Source: Rhodeus uyekii
Lineage: Eukaryota > Chordata > Actinopteri > Cypriniformes > Acheilognathidae
DNA length: 64,000 nucleotides
Reading direction: 5' to 3'
Assembly: GCA_037043235.1 (NCBI GenBank)
Contig: JAWRVZ010000056.1
Span: 881,501 to 945,500 of the forward strand
In this document: in pieces, positions 48,195 to 59,261 of the stretch
How the letters are laid out: each line of letters begins with the position of its first letter
Numbering within the stretch: position 1 is the first letter of the stretch
Translations under genes and position numbers: made by a program
The notes under the pieces: generated by a model
Database searches by the model: none
What the model saw: only the letters and a program-made list of their open reading frames with translations
What the model was told of the DNA's origin: nothing

Positions 48195-48330
48195 AGTAGA
48201 GCATTGGTGCTTGCAACACCAAGGTCATGGGTTCGATTCCCGAGGAAAGCAAGAAGTGATTAGAATGTCAGTGTTTCTTGAATGCAATGTAAGTCACTGG
48301 ATAAAAGCGTCTGCCAAATCCATAAATCTA
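48195..48330 (+). mobile_element. tRNA-derived SINE-like copy
   Basis: It shows GTAGAGCATTGGTGCTTGCA, GTCATGGGTTCGATTCCC, AAGCAAGAAGTGATTAGAAT, TTGAATGCAATGTAAG and the tail GGATAAAAGCGTCTGCC. It is the best-preserved copy of the family in the window. Confidence 0.7.
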
Positions 48331-48626
48331 ATGTAAAATGTAAGTGTAATGCTTTTGATTGATGATCACTAAATGAAAATTACGCGTTCGTACAAGCTCA
48401 ATGATGCCCGCTACTGTGTCAACTAGCCCCTCAGATTTTTTTTTAGGTTTTTATTCAACTCTTATCAGACTTGAATATTTAGAATTCATCACAATAAATA
48501 TTTGTTAGCTGTTTGCAGGATCATTGTTATGCCAGTAGGTGGCGATCACCAAAAGTCGTTTTGTGTGATCGACTCATTAAAAGCACTATGTCGCTCAATC
48601 CAAAACTGTTTTTTTGTGCGTGCTAA

Positions 48627-49114
48627 TGTTATGAATATGAGCTCTGCGCTCCCCTCCCTGGCCACCAGAAGGAGCTCACTCACTTATACTGACACTTCAC
48701 TACACACTACATTTCCCAGCAACCATCACACTAGACTGATTACACACACATCTGGACTCCATCTTCACTGTTTGCCACACCACCTGTATATCATTATCAT
48801 GTACTATAAAAGACTGCTTCACACACACACTCACTGCGAGGTCTCGATTTGCTATTTGCTATCATTCTGAGCGGTTATTCCTGTTGTAGTTTGCCTGTTA
48901 CCGTTCCTGCCTGTTACCTGTTTCTTGATCCTGTTCTGCCTGCCCCGACCTTGTGCCTGGAATAACGTTTCGATTGATATCTGCCTGCCTCGACCTCTCG
49001 CCTGTACCACGTTTCTGCTACTGTCTGCCTGCCTTTGTGACCCCTGCCTGGATTATTGACCATTCTTAATAAAGACATTGCGATTGGATCCCTGCCTGTG
49101 AGTCCTGTGTTACA
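48627..49114 (+). repeat. 5' LTR
   Basis: Long terminal repeat with TATAAAA at 48805-48811, a predicted transcript start near 48836 and AATAAA at 49068-49073. Confidence 0.93.
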
Positions 49115-49152
49115 GAAGACCTCGCCGCCACAAGATCCAGCTGTCTTTCACC

Positions 49153-50742
49153 ATGGACTATTCGATACAGGCTGAACTTCGCCTGGTCTCTCTCCGGCAA
49201 GGTGGCCGTGACCTGTTGGAATACGTAGCTGAATTCACTGGACTTTCTCACAGAGTGAGTTGGAGCGACGCATTCCTTATTTCTATTTTTGAGCGGGGTT
49301 TGGATGCTAGGGTTATCCGGGCAGTGGGGTGCCAGGAACCCTCCCTCGTTGACTACCTCAACCTGGTGTTATGGCTAAATGGGGTAGAATTCGAGGTGGA
49401 GGAAGTGACTGAATCCATGCTCCCGAGCGCCACGACTGAATCCACGCTCCCGAGCCCGGCGACTGAACCAGCTCTCCTGAACTCCGCGACCCAGCAAGTC
49501 ACCGCAGCCATGGCCAAGAGGGCGGTAAATTTGTTTTATGTCGTGGCAGCCGTGCGAGCCTGGAGGCTGCACGGGTCTGTCACCCCAGAGCCCGATCCAG
49601 AGATCCGCCAGCCAGAGCCCGATCCAGAGATCCGCCAGCCAGAGCCCGATCCAGAGATCCGCCAGCCAGAGCCCAATCCAGAGATCCGCCAGCCAGAGCC
49701 CGATCCAGAGATCCGCCAGCCAGAGCCAGATCCAGAGATCCGCCTGCCAGAACCAGAGCCCGAGCTGCTGTGGCCCGACCCGCCAGAGCTGCCTGAACTG
49801 TGGCCCGACCCGCCAGAGCTGCCTGAACTGTGGCCCGACCCGCCAGAGCTGCCTGAACTGTGGCCCGACCCGCCGCTGGACTTCTGGGACATACCAGAGC
49901 CAGAGCCTGCAACGACCCGTCAACCAGAGCCAGAGCCTGCAACGACCCGTCAACCAGAGCCTGCAACGACCCGTCAGCCAGAGCCTGAGGTACTGTTTCC
50001 CACCCTATCCCACCCATTATCACCTCTGTCCCTGTCTGTGTCTGCCAGCCCTCCTGCCCTGTCTCTGCCAGAGATCGTCAGTCCTGCACCGCCACTGCAT
50101 GTGCTCAGCTGGATGGTACCGCCGCAGATCCTGCCGACTCCAGCCTCGACGGCAGTCGGGGAATGCCTGACTCCGCCTCCAGCCTCAGACCCCTTCTCTC
50201 CACCTCGGTCCGTCAACACTTCGGCACAGCCTGGCTTCTCACTCCCTCAGCTTCACCAAAGTCCCTCGACCATCATCTCCATCGGGTTCCCTCGTCCTCC
50301 AGGCTCCACCTTGGTCGTGCGTCGCCTTGCCTACACCTGCGGCTCCAGCTGGCTCCTTCCTCCCTCCGGCTTACACCTTATGTCCTCTGTCACTCCGTCT
50401 CCGACTCTGCTCTCGCTCCTTTGGACTCCGCCTCGGTCATTCGTCGCTGCGGCTGGCCTTCGGTCTCCGGAACCAGCGGTGTCGATCGGGTCCTTCGGCT
50501 CGTCGGCTACGTCCCGGGACCTTACAGACCTCCCAGACCCGCCAGCCTTGCCTGAACCAGCCTGGTCCGTGCCCCCGGCACCACCCTGGAACATTGAACT
50601 TTGGGCGCCGCCATGGTGGTGCGCGGCGCCTTTTAGCTGCCTCACGCCAGGAGGCGCTCGTAGGGGGGGGGGGCTCTGTTATGAATATGAGCTCTGCGCT
50701 CCCCTCCCTGGCCACCAGAAGGAGCTCACTCACTTATACTGA
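49153..50742 (+). CDS. Gag-like protein of the LTR element with Pro/Glu-rich repeats
   Basis: A 529-codon frame opens at an ATG in a good context (CACCATGG). Residues 1-85 resemble the C-terminal half of a gypsy-type gag capsid region (LRQGGRDLLEYVAEFTGLSH, then FERGLDARVIRAVG). Residues from about 145 are tandem repeats: six or more copies of nine residues, PEPDPEIRQ (49587-49750), then three to four copies of ten residues, PELWPDPPEL (49768-49875), then PEPATTRQ units (49894-49990). The rest is proline- and serine-rich. No zinc knuckle, protease or polymerase motif is visible. The stop lies inside the 3' LTR. Whether the protein is made is unknown. The long frames on the opposite strand and in the other frames come from these repeats. 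Confidence 0.75.
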   Translation: MDYSIQAELRLVSLRQGGRDLLEYVAEFTGLSHRVSWSDAFLISIFERGLDARVIRAVGCQEPSLVDYLNLVLWLNGVEFEVEEVTESMLPSATTESTLPSPATEPALLNSATQQVTAAMAKRAVNLFYVVAAVRAWRLHGSVTPEPDPEIRQPEPDPEIRQPEPDPEIRQPEPNPEIRQPEPDPEIRQPEPDPEIRLPEPEPELLWPDPPELPELWPDPPELPELWPDPPELPELWPDPPLDFWDIPEPEPATTRQPEPEPATTRQPEPATTRQPEPEVLFPTLSHPLSPLSLSVSASPPALSLPEIVSPAPPLHVLSWMVPPQILPTPASTAVGECLTPPPASDPFSPPRSVNTSAQPGFSLPQLHQSPSTIISIGFPRPPGSTLVVRRLAYTCGSSWLLPPSGLHLMSSVTPSPTLLSLLWTPPRSFVAAAGLRSPEPAVSIGSFGSSATSRDLTDLPDPPALPEPAWSVPPAPPWNIELWAPPWWCAAPFSCLTPGGARRGGGLCYEYELCAPLPGHQKELTHLY

Positions 50743-51164
50743 CACTTCACTACACACTACATTTCCCAGCAACCATCACACTAGACTGATTACACACACA
50801 CCTGGACTCCATCTTCACTGTTTGCCACACCACCTGTATATCATTATCATGTACTATAAAAGACTGCTTCACACACACACTCACTGCGAGGTCTCGATTT
50901 GCTATTTGCTATCATTCTGAGCGGTTATTCCTGTTGTAGTTTGCCTGTTACCGTTCCTGCCTGTTACCTGTTTCTTGATCCTGTTCTGCCTGCCCCGACC
51001 TTGTGCCTGGAATAACGTTTCGATTGACATCTGCCTGCCTCGACCTCTCGCCTGTACCACGTTTCTGCTACTGTCTGCCTGCCTTTGTGACCCCTGCCTG
51101 GATTATTGACCATTCTTAATAAAGACATTGCGATTGGATCCCTGCCTGTGAGTCCTGTGTTACA
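50677..51164 (+). repeat. 3' LTR
   Basis: It matches the 5' LTR over its full length with two substitutions noticed by eye, and is preceded by a polypurine tract. Confidence 0.93.
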
Positions 51165-51419
51165 GCTAATATGTCTCTATCATCTATAATTGACCATATA
51201 CCTTGTTGTGGCACAATTATTGTGTCTAAATTAATCCACAGATTTAAAAAAGGGGAAAAAACGTGTTTTTAATGTGGAAATTTGATTCAGTAACTAGACG
51301 CAAGATTCACTAATGAGATGATTTGTTTGTTCCTGAATGCAACACTTAGTAAATTAACTAATGGTATTTTCCTGTACTATAGTCAGTTTGTGGAAAACTA
51401 TAAATCTGTGCACTGAACA

Positions 51420-51552
51420 GCTCAACACTAGAGTGTGAAGCTTGCAACACATGGTCATGGGTTCGATTTCCAGGGAAAGCAAGAACTGATCAGGATGTCG
51501 ATGTGTTCCTTTAAGTCGCTTTGGATAAAAGTGCCTGCCAAATGCATAAATA
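51420..51552 (+). mobile_element. tRNA-derived SINE-like copy
   Basis: It shows GGTCATGGGTTCGATTTCCA, AAGCAAGAACTGATCAGGAT and GCTTTGGATAAAAGTGCCTG. It lies about 250 bp downstream of the LTR element. Confidence 0.68.
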
Positions 51553-52265
51553 TAAAATGAACACGCATTAATTCTCTTAAACGGCTCAACTGATACATTT
51601 ACGAATTCACTGAAACTTTTTATAAATGGTCACCCTAACCCATAAATGGCACGTGTCGTTGTGAGTGAGGAAGACTCAACCAGCAGGTTTGTTGCGTCTC
51701 CAGTGGGTTCGGAAACCAGCAATGAGATTTAAAATATATAAATATACAGCTGGTAGATTTAAACCAGCTTCTAAAACACAATTCCTAGCTTTAAGATGAC
51801 GTTTCTTTTGTATGTTTTTCTTCTGACATTTACACTGTACAATTTCTATGCTTTACTTTTTACAGAAAGATGTTCTCTGTGGGAAATGCCATCAAGACTA
51901 AAGCTGGACAGTCACTGTATGCTGGAGGAAAGCTGAGGAAAGTTTTGTAAGCCCGAAGTGGCCAGAGGGCAGGAGAGCTCTGACGAATACCATATCAAAA
52001 GCTTGAAACAGGGAATTCCTTCTACCAAATCCCAAGAACAAAGATGCAATACGTTGGTACCCACTAGCAAATAAAATCTCAAAGGGCTGTTCTCTGTCAA
52101 ACCTCAAGTGAGGCTGAAAGCAAGTGTGTTTTTGTGTGGTCAGTCTCCATTAAGCTCAAAAGCAACGTCATTGGGTTGTGGCCATCTCTCTCTCTCCCTC
52201 TCTCTCTCCCCCCTCTCAACGAACCCCATTTCCAATTCTCCTACTCTGAGCCTGCCCACCAGATC

Positions 52266-52461
52266 ATGATGTTTCGTGACCAGGTGGGAGTCCTCGCCGG
52301 CTGGTTTAAGGGTTGGAACGAGTGCGAGCAGACAGTGGCGCTACTGTCTCTCCTCAAGCGGGTCAGTCGAACCCAAGCACGCTTCCTTCAGCTCTGTCTG
52401 GAGCATTCCTTGGCTGACTGCACTGAGCTGCATGTTCTGGAAAGGGAGGCCAATAATCCAG
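52266..52461 (+). CDS. samd4a: SAM domain-containing 4A (Smaug1), first coding exon, partial
   Basis: Smaug1 is a cytoplasmic RNA-binding translational repressor that binds hairpins through its SAM domain and recruits deadenylases. This exon gives the first 65 residues, MMFRDQVGVLAGWFKGWNEC at the start, then the dimerisation-type region with LLSLLKRVS, ARFLQLCLEHSLADC and HVLEREANNP. It is nearly identical to the human N-terminus as I remember it. The donor GTCAGT follows at 52462 in phase 1. The tandem ATG-ATG start matches the vertebrate protein. A pyrimidine-rich stretch and CCACCAG just before the start (to 52261) is a possible acceptor; TTTTTACAG ending at 51865 is an alternative. The SAM domain and remaining exons lie beyond the window. 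Confidence 0.94.
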
Positions 52462-53742
52462 GTCAGTACAGAAGCTACCACCATATCTGCCAGTACTGCT
52501 AACCGTACGCGAGCATGTGGAATTGAGCTGTACCTGTGAAGAACAGGTGCATTCGGCTCTTTTGTACACGTAGGGTTTTCCGCATTTGACATCGGTACAA
52601 CATTTAGGCTTTTAGTATAACTGTTGTGTAATGGAGATTTGCATTGACTCAAATGCAATATGTGATTTAGCATCAGACTAAATTTGCGGTAATGTGCTTG
52701 TGACCATGGAAAACCGCCAAATAACGAAAGGGCACATTCATTCATGCACAAGACCAACATGCTGAGCTGAAGGCGTGACATGAGGAGATGATCTGCGTAA
52801 AGACAAATGTACAGTAAGAAAGGGCTATTGTATATGTCTTTCTTGCACTTTAAATTTCAAACATGGGATTCCCATCAGAGTTTATAGTGGGCTGAGACTC
52901 ATAAAAAGCCTCCTTGCAGTGGTGCGTGTTGTATTTTATATGAGGGATTTTAGTGCAGCTCTGTCATTGTTATTCTAGAACTGGAAGATGAAGACATCAA
53001 AAAAGAACTCATGAAGTTTTTAAAGTGGTCCTCACCCTGGTCTGCTGACGGGGTGCAGCCCATCTGAAACTCTTCTGGTGTGTTTGTTGTTTCTCTGTGA
53101 TGACGAGTTTCTGGTTTGTTAGTGCAGATGGTGGATTTGCATGCTTGTATTGTATGTGGGAGCGACCTTTTGAATGAATGTACTATAAAAGTGACTGTCT
53201 GTGCATGCCTACCTGTTGTGAATCACCTAGGGCTGTATTACACAGTTGTGCCTATGTCAGCCCAGAGCTCATGTCAGCTTCCTATTACTCACCAGACGGC
53301 AGGCATTCTTTGGTTAATCAGCGTATTTTCTTTCATTCAAGCAGACGTCTGGTTTAGCCAGGGCCCTCATTAAGTATCTCACTTGTCTGTTTTCCTCTAT
53401 GAAGTTTACATTTTGACTTGTTTAGGTCAGCAAAATTGTAACCAATGTTATGTTGATATTTTACACAGCTTTTGAATTTTCTGACTGGGGTGTGGGGTTT
53501 TATTTATTTGAAGGTTGTTCAGGGTCAGGTTCAATATATACGATTTCTATGTAGCATAGTCTGCATATAAAATAATTATAGTAAATGTTATATGTATATA
53601 AATATATGTGTGTATGATTTTGTATAGGTATGTGTCCGTATATATTAATTGTTGAATTAATGTAATTGCATAGGTAAAATATACTAATATATAAGTATTT
53701 TTTACTTATGCAATTAGATAAATTCAACAATAAACATTTACT

Positions 53743-54307
53743 CTACCCATCAAAATTTTGTTAATGTTTTTTTTTTTTTAAAGCAGTCTCTTAATTTCAC
53801 CATGGCTGCATTTATTTGATTCAAACTATAGTAAAGACAATAATACTGTGACATTATTACATTTTAAATTAATTTGTTTACTGGTTAAATTAATTGTTGT
53901 AATATATTTTTAGAATGTATTCCTATGATGGCAAAGCTGTATTTTCATCATCAATACTCCATTCTTCAGTGTCACATGATCCTTTAGAAGTTATATTCTG
54001 ATTTGGTGCTAAAACATTTTATACTATTATTAATAAACACAGTTGTGCCACTTTAAAAAAAGAAGATGGAAACTGTGATATGCGTGTGTATATTATATTA
54101 TATATATATATATAATCTCAGTATTCTTTTATGAATGGAAAGTTCAAAAGAACAGCATTTATTATAAATTGAACTTTTCTGTAATATTTATTAACTTTAT
54201 AAATGCCATTACTGTCTTTTTCCCCCCGATCAATTTAGTGTGCCTTTGCTAAATGAAAATAGTAATTTTAATTTTTTTGACTCACCCCAAACTTTTGAAT
54301 GGCAGTG
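53743..54307. mobile_element. Foldback MITE (CAAAAGTTTGGGG-type), with adjoining second copy
   Basis: The left part shows CTACCCATCAAAATTTTG and CATGGCTGCATTTATTTGAT; the right end reads CACCCCAAACTTTTGAATGG. Interior words match the copies at 25425 and 32148. Sequence from about 54310 to 54610 repeats the interior in inverse orientation (TTCAGCATTGTCATCACAGG), so a second truncated copy adjoins. Confidence 0.65.
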
Positions 54308-55926
54308 TCATGATTTTTAAAAAATTAAGCTGATAAAACTTTCAATGTTTATAATAAGAAATGTATATCTGAAAAATCATTTTGACTGAAGTAATGGCTG
54401 CTGAAAATTCAGCATTGTCATCACAGGAATAAATTACCGGTTCATTTTAAAATATATTACAATACAAACCAGTTAATTTAAATGGTAATAAAAGCCTATT
54501 TCACAGCATTACTGTATTTTTGATCAAATAAATGCATTCTTGGTGAGATTAAGTGACTACTTTTAAAAACATTAAAAAACCTTAATGTTTCCATACATTT
54601 GACTGGTAGTATATTTATTTCATTGTAAAATATATTTTTATTATACACTTTACATTTAGAATTGTGTTACTATTACATATAAATTAACATTTTTATTGTA
54701 CATGTCATGTTGAAAGATATTTTAGAATGAGTTGTCCGAAATCAAAATCTTTCTCTGTCCCTCTCTTTTTTTCTTTTTTCTTTTTTTAAACAAACGAGTA
54801 AATGATCACTTTAAGACATCCCTGCTCATTAGAACGGTGTGCACGGAGTTAACTCACAGCTGGAAGTTGAGTGGAAAGATGCAACTATTTGGAAAGAACC
54901 GCGCCAATGAGAGGAATCCACAATGACCTACTTATTTCCCTCTGTGAAGGAGCTGCCTTGTTCTCCTGACCCAAATGATGCAACTTATTTGCCTCTCATC
55001 TCAGCATTGCGCACACTAACAAAATCCATGTGTTTTTCTCAGGTAATATTGCATATGTTGTATTCAGTTTCATATCTCACACTTTAAAGGCTAATAAGGC
55101 TGATTATATATTCACCTGATTATATTAGTCTTAATCACCATTACTGTAGAGGTTCAAGTTTGCATCTGTGTGATTAAGTATCTATGTAGAAAGTGAAGCC
55201 AAAACACACAAGGTTAAGCAGTCCTGGCTTAGGTTTTGTTGTTGTTTGAATTTTTCGACCGTTCTATCCAGTGTAGACGTCAGATAAAACAGAGAGTGTG
55301 TGTAAATTTATGCGTAAACAAGAGAGGGAACGTGTTTGTCAGAATATTATTCCTGTCTGAGCTGGTGTTTAACTCTTGGCCCTTTTTCCACCCCTCCACC
55401 TCACAGCCCAGAGGCAGAGTAGAGCCCAAACAGGAGGGGCACTGTTGTTATGAATGACTGACTTCATACTTGTGTGTGATGATGAAGGCTCTCTGAGTTG
55501 TTTTTCCAACATGGTGGCCTCTCTGTGAGATGCTGCAATGTACCTTCAGAGATGTCAAACACCCATAGAGTATATACTGTATATTTCCAAACCAGCTGGA
55601 CTGAACTGACATTCCCCATTGTGAAAGGTAATGTGACAGGAAAGTATTTGTGTTGACATACTGCTTTTTCTAAGTAGTAATTTGCATAAGCCTTGTACCC
55701 TATTCACATTTTAATGTCAAACTGTTGAACTATGGTATGTAGTGAATCTACAGTTCAGAGCCGAAATGTTACTGGTTTTTAGTGTCTCATAAATCTCTCA
55801 TAGTCTGTTTTGATTTTGCTTTAGGATTTGTCTGTGAATGATTGACCAGTGATGGTTACAACCCTCTAGATAAAGACTTTAGCAAGTATTCATAATCCGA
55901 GCATAACATGGCTAATTTGACTGCGT

Positions 55927-56010
55927 TTATGCATTTGGCAGACACTTTTAACCAAAGTAACTTACATTCTACTGAAGGTATACATTTTTGTGGGAATCGA
56001 AACTTGAACT
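55927..56010 (-). mobile_element. SINE tail fragment
   Basis: The minus strand carries an AAGTTACTTTGGTTAAAAG word followed by TGTCTGCCAAATGCATAAA, the shared SINE tail; the tRNA-like head is degraded. Confidence 0.5.
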
Positions 56011-57569
56011 TGAGCTACAGGTAATCACATTTTCAATGTACTTAATGTAGCCTTAATATTTTTCTCTTATAATGTAATGGTTAGTCTTAAGGCAGTTGGA
56101 CTTAATGCATGGATTTAAAAAAAATAGTTGAATGTGTTCCTTGATGTTTACTTGTAATGTTAATAAAGATTTTTGCACCTAAAAATATATTTATGTGTAA
56201 AAACAATAATTTTCAACCCTCATTCTGACCCTCTGTGTGAAATGATCAGTTTTTAAGGGGCGGCTCCTTTTTTTACGGCTGTTTTGATCATTGCATAGGA
56301 AACAGTATCAAACACCCCCTCACCATTGCACATGAGTGTTTTGAAAATCCGTCATTTATTATGAAATCGTTTACTTATGATTTGTTATGCGGTCAGATCC
56401 AATACAATTGGAAAAAAAAGTTTTGTTGCGAACTCTTCATTAATTCTCTGAACAAACATAATTCTCCGACGTGATTTAGGATTACATCATAGATAAATCG
56501 TCCACTTGTTCCTCGTGCTTGGTTGAACAGAACTGTTTGAACAGAACATATCAAACCGAACATTCCTTCACGCTTCTGTTTACTCATCATTTGTCCTCTA
56601 AATTGAATGGATATCTGTATCCAGTGTCAGTGATTTAGAATTGGTTCTATTTGCTTTTGATGCAACGCTCACATCCGTTGTGAACGGCAGTAGGCAGGTG
56701 GTGCCTGTGGTGTGATGAAGTATTGTCTATATATATTGATTTATTGGCACTCTAAGTGCAGTCATATGCAATTGTGTTTTCCCACGTGACGTCTAAGATC
56801 CCGCAATATCCAAACAGGACGTTTTTGGAGCTTTATTTAATGCTTTGTTTATAATGCGCTGGACGTTTTAAGAGCTTGAAATGCATGAAATTATTTTTTT
56901 AGTTTTTTTTAAATGAAAGTCTTCTTTCCTTAAAGGTGGAACTGAACACATTATGAGTGAGTATTACATTTGGGAAGAAAGATAATTAGGCTACATTGAG
57001 AAATTTAGAATGATGTTACTATGATGTTATGAGGTTTTTGTGCTTCACTGGCCTGGAGACACACCTCCCCTAGTGACCAGTGTCTAGACCCTTCTCCTGT
57101 CTGACCTGTTTTTTATTTATTTTTTATTCCTCTTCTGCCTTTCGTAGAACGTCAATGAGCTGCTTGGAAAAGAAAGCATGCTTGTTTCTGGTTTGGGTGT
57201 CGAACTGTTACATCGCACCCACGCATGAGCAAACAGTTTATTTCTGGCCCTCACTGTGTTCCGTGAACTCATACGCAACCCTGGGGAGAGCCATGGAGAA
57301 CCTGCCAAAAATATTCCATTTTGCGCTGAATCAAACTCTCCTTTTTTATAGTGTCAGCCCTTTCTGAAAGTATAAGATGAGTTGAGTCAGTGTGTAAGGC
57401 TTTTCCTTGTCTTCTGTGTTGACCGTTTTTAAATAACAGCACTTGAGTATTATGGCTGGCCAATGCTGATGTTGATAGGTAGGACATTCAGTGCACTTCA
57501 TGTGAGTTAATGTCTGGCATGTAGAATAGAAAGTGTATTAGGGCAATTTCCTGGGAAGTTCTTCAGGAC

Positions 57570-57640
57570 TACCAGGTTAGGAGACTCCTAACCTGGTAGG
57601 AGTCAGTAGGAGCCAGTAGGAGCCAGTAGACTCCTACTGG
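57570..57640. repeat. Small foldback joined to 10-bp tandem repeat
   Basis: TACCAGGTTAGGAG (57570-57583) and its exact inverse (57585-57598) are separated by one base. Directly after come three GTAGGAGYCA units and then GTAGACTCCTACTGG, which folds back on them. Confidence 0.8.
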
Positions 57641-57985
57641 CCAGGTTGAAGTCTCCAATATTCCCAGTATCATCAATATTCGTGTTTTTAAGGCAGAGAC
57701 ACAACAAGCCAACGGTTAAATAATGTCTGGTCGTTTTTGAACATCGGTCGGGCAAGTTTTTTGGTGTTCCACACCATTGACTGTAGCTGGACTGGTCTGG
57801 GTTTTTTTTTGGGCCGAGTTGGCAAATGGAGCCATCGGGGAGAGAGTGAATCACCTAGGGTGATTGAATCACCAATCACTCTGATTGGCTGTTCAGCTTA
57901 GTGAACGACGGATGAAATCGAGAAAAGAGGTTAAGAAGACGGTACATACAGAAGGCTGTTTTAATTTTACGTCATCTTACTAGTA

Positions 57986-58618
57986 CAGTAGAACCCCGAC
58001 TTACGAAACGCTCTACGTACGAAAAGTTTGACGTACGATAAAAGATTTTGGGGTTACGACAAAATGATCGAGATGTGAAAAATGAAATCTCGGCCGAGGC
58101 GATGTTTTCCGAGTTTTTTTTTTTTATTTGCGTGCCACTGACCCATAAACATGCACCAATCGTCCCGCTCTCCCATTGGATGTCACCCGGCTCGGATGCT
58201 AGCTTTCGCTGCAGCATCCTGCTCTCCTATTGGTCAGCATCGCTCCCACCAGCCTCTGTGTAGCGGCATTCCTCTCCCATTTCGTCTGTGCTACGCTAAT
58301 GCTAAAGTTCGCCCACGCTTTCGCATACAAGTTTTGTTTTCATCATGCTGCATCGCCGTTATTTTGTGCCCAGTTAACAATCTTTTTTCTAATCACCAGC
58401 CATAAATGTGAAGATTATGTGAAGAAATTGCTGAAGTGAAAGGGAAGAAGAGGATGCTCTACATGGAGACGAAAAGGGAGATAATTGAGAATCAGCGTTT
58501 TCGTAGGGCTTGGAACGGATTAGGCAATTTACATGTAAAAGCCTGACCGACTTACGAAAAGATCGACTTACGAAACCAACCTCGGAACGGATTATTTTCG
58601 TAAGTCGGGGTTCTGCTG
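57986..58618. mobile_element. pogo/Tigger-like element with transposase N-terminal remnant
   Basis: The ends CAGTAGAACCCCGACTTACG and the inverse TAAGTCGGGGTTCTGCTG are flanked by TA (57984-57985 and 58619-58620). Near 58440-58500 a plus-strand frame reads GKKRMLYMETKREIIE, resembling the CENP-B-type helix-turn-helix that opens Tigger transposases. The frame then fails and the right end follows, so the catalytic domain is deleted. Confidence 0.8.
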
Positions 58619-58959
58619 TACATCGAATCCACTAATATGTTCATAATAACTTGAGCCGACTGGAATGAAGAAAGTGGTCTGCATGATTTGATATTAGTTA
58701 TTAGCTGCTTAGTTATACAGTTTGCAGTCCTAGTTTTGGTTTCCCTTTTTGAATGATAAAAGTAGACTATTGATACCTGCTATTGATACTATTAATCCAC
58801 TTATACACAGGCATAGAACACGCATGCTAGTTGACGGTCGCCTTTAGTTCTTTTGCTGTGTTCAAGCACAGCTTTGTGGCAACCGACGAGAGGCGACAAT
58901 ATAGTCAGCTTATGTGGCATCTAGTTCTTTGATGTCGGCTTGGTGTATAAGATAAGATC

Positions 58960-59075
58960 TTGGCTGGGAACCGAAAGGTTGTTAGTTCACATGCTGTCAA
59001 GAAAATGAAACCGTCTTTTACCTATTGTCCAAATGAGCCCTTGAGTAAGATTTTGCTATGGATAAAAACATCAAC
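58960..59075 (+). mobile_element. Weak tRNA-related SINE fragment
   Basis: GGGAACCGAAAGGTTGTTAG resembles a tRNA-derived head and TTTTGCTATGGATAAAAACA a degraded shared tail. It is heavily diverged. Confidence 0.35.
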
Positions 59076-59261
59076 ATATCATCTCTCTTACATGATCATG
59101 TTTCCCCCTCGTACAGTAGTGTTGTCTTTTTAGCAATACCTGTATATCTACTTATCTCTCCCGATCTCCAAACCTGAAAACCTTATTCTTCTTGTTTAGC
59201 AGGCCTCTTTGGCTCTATAGTGATTTCATGACATGTTGCTAGTAAAACACAATGTACGTGA

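Larger units (their letters stand above)
48627..51164 (+). mobile_element. Young self-priming gypsy-type LTR retrotransposon, nonautonomous
   Basis: Two 488-bp direct repeats (48627-49114 and 50677-51164) begin TG and end CA and differ at only two positions by eye. A perfect 5-bp target duplication GCTAA flanks the element (48622-48626 and 51165-51169). Each LTR has a TATAAAA box, an AATAAA signal and, 31 bp after the TATA box, the word GCGAGGTCT. Its complement AGACCTCGC occurs 2 nt downstream of LTR1 (49117-49125), where a primer site belongs, and no TGG-type tRNA primer site is visible. A G-rich polypurine tract (50662-50673) precedes LTR2. Only a gag-like frame is present; there is no protease, reverse transcriptase or integrase. 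Confidence 0.93.

Noticed and set aside
49375..50170. Long open frames on the opposite strand and in other frames inside the LTR element (192, 118, 147 and 210 codons)
   Set aside because: All arise because repeat units of 27 and 30 bp are multiples of three and stay open in several frames. The sense frame has the good start context and the gag-like beginning.
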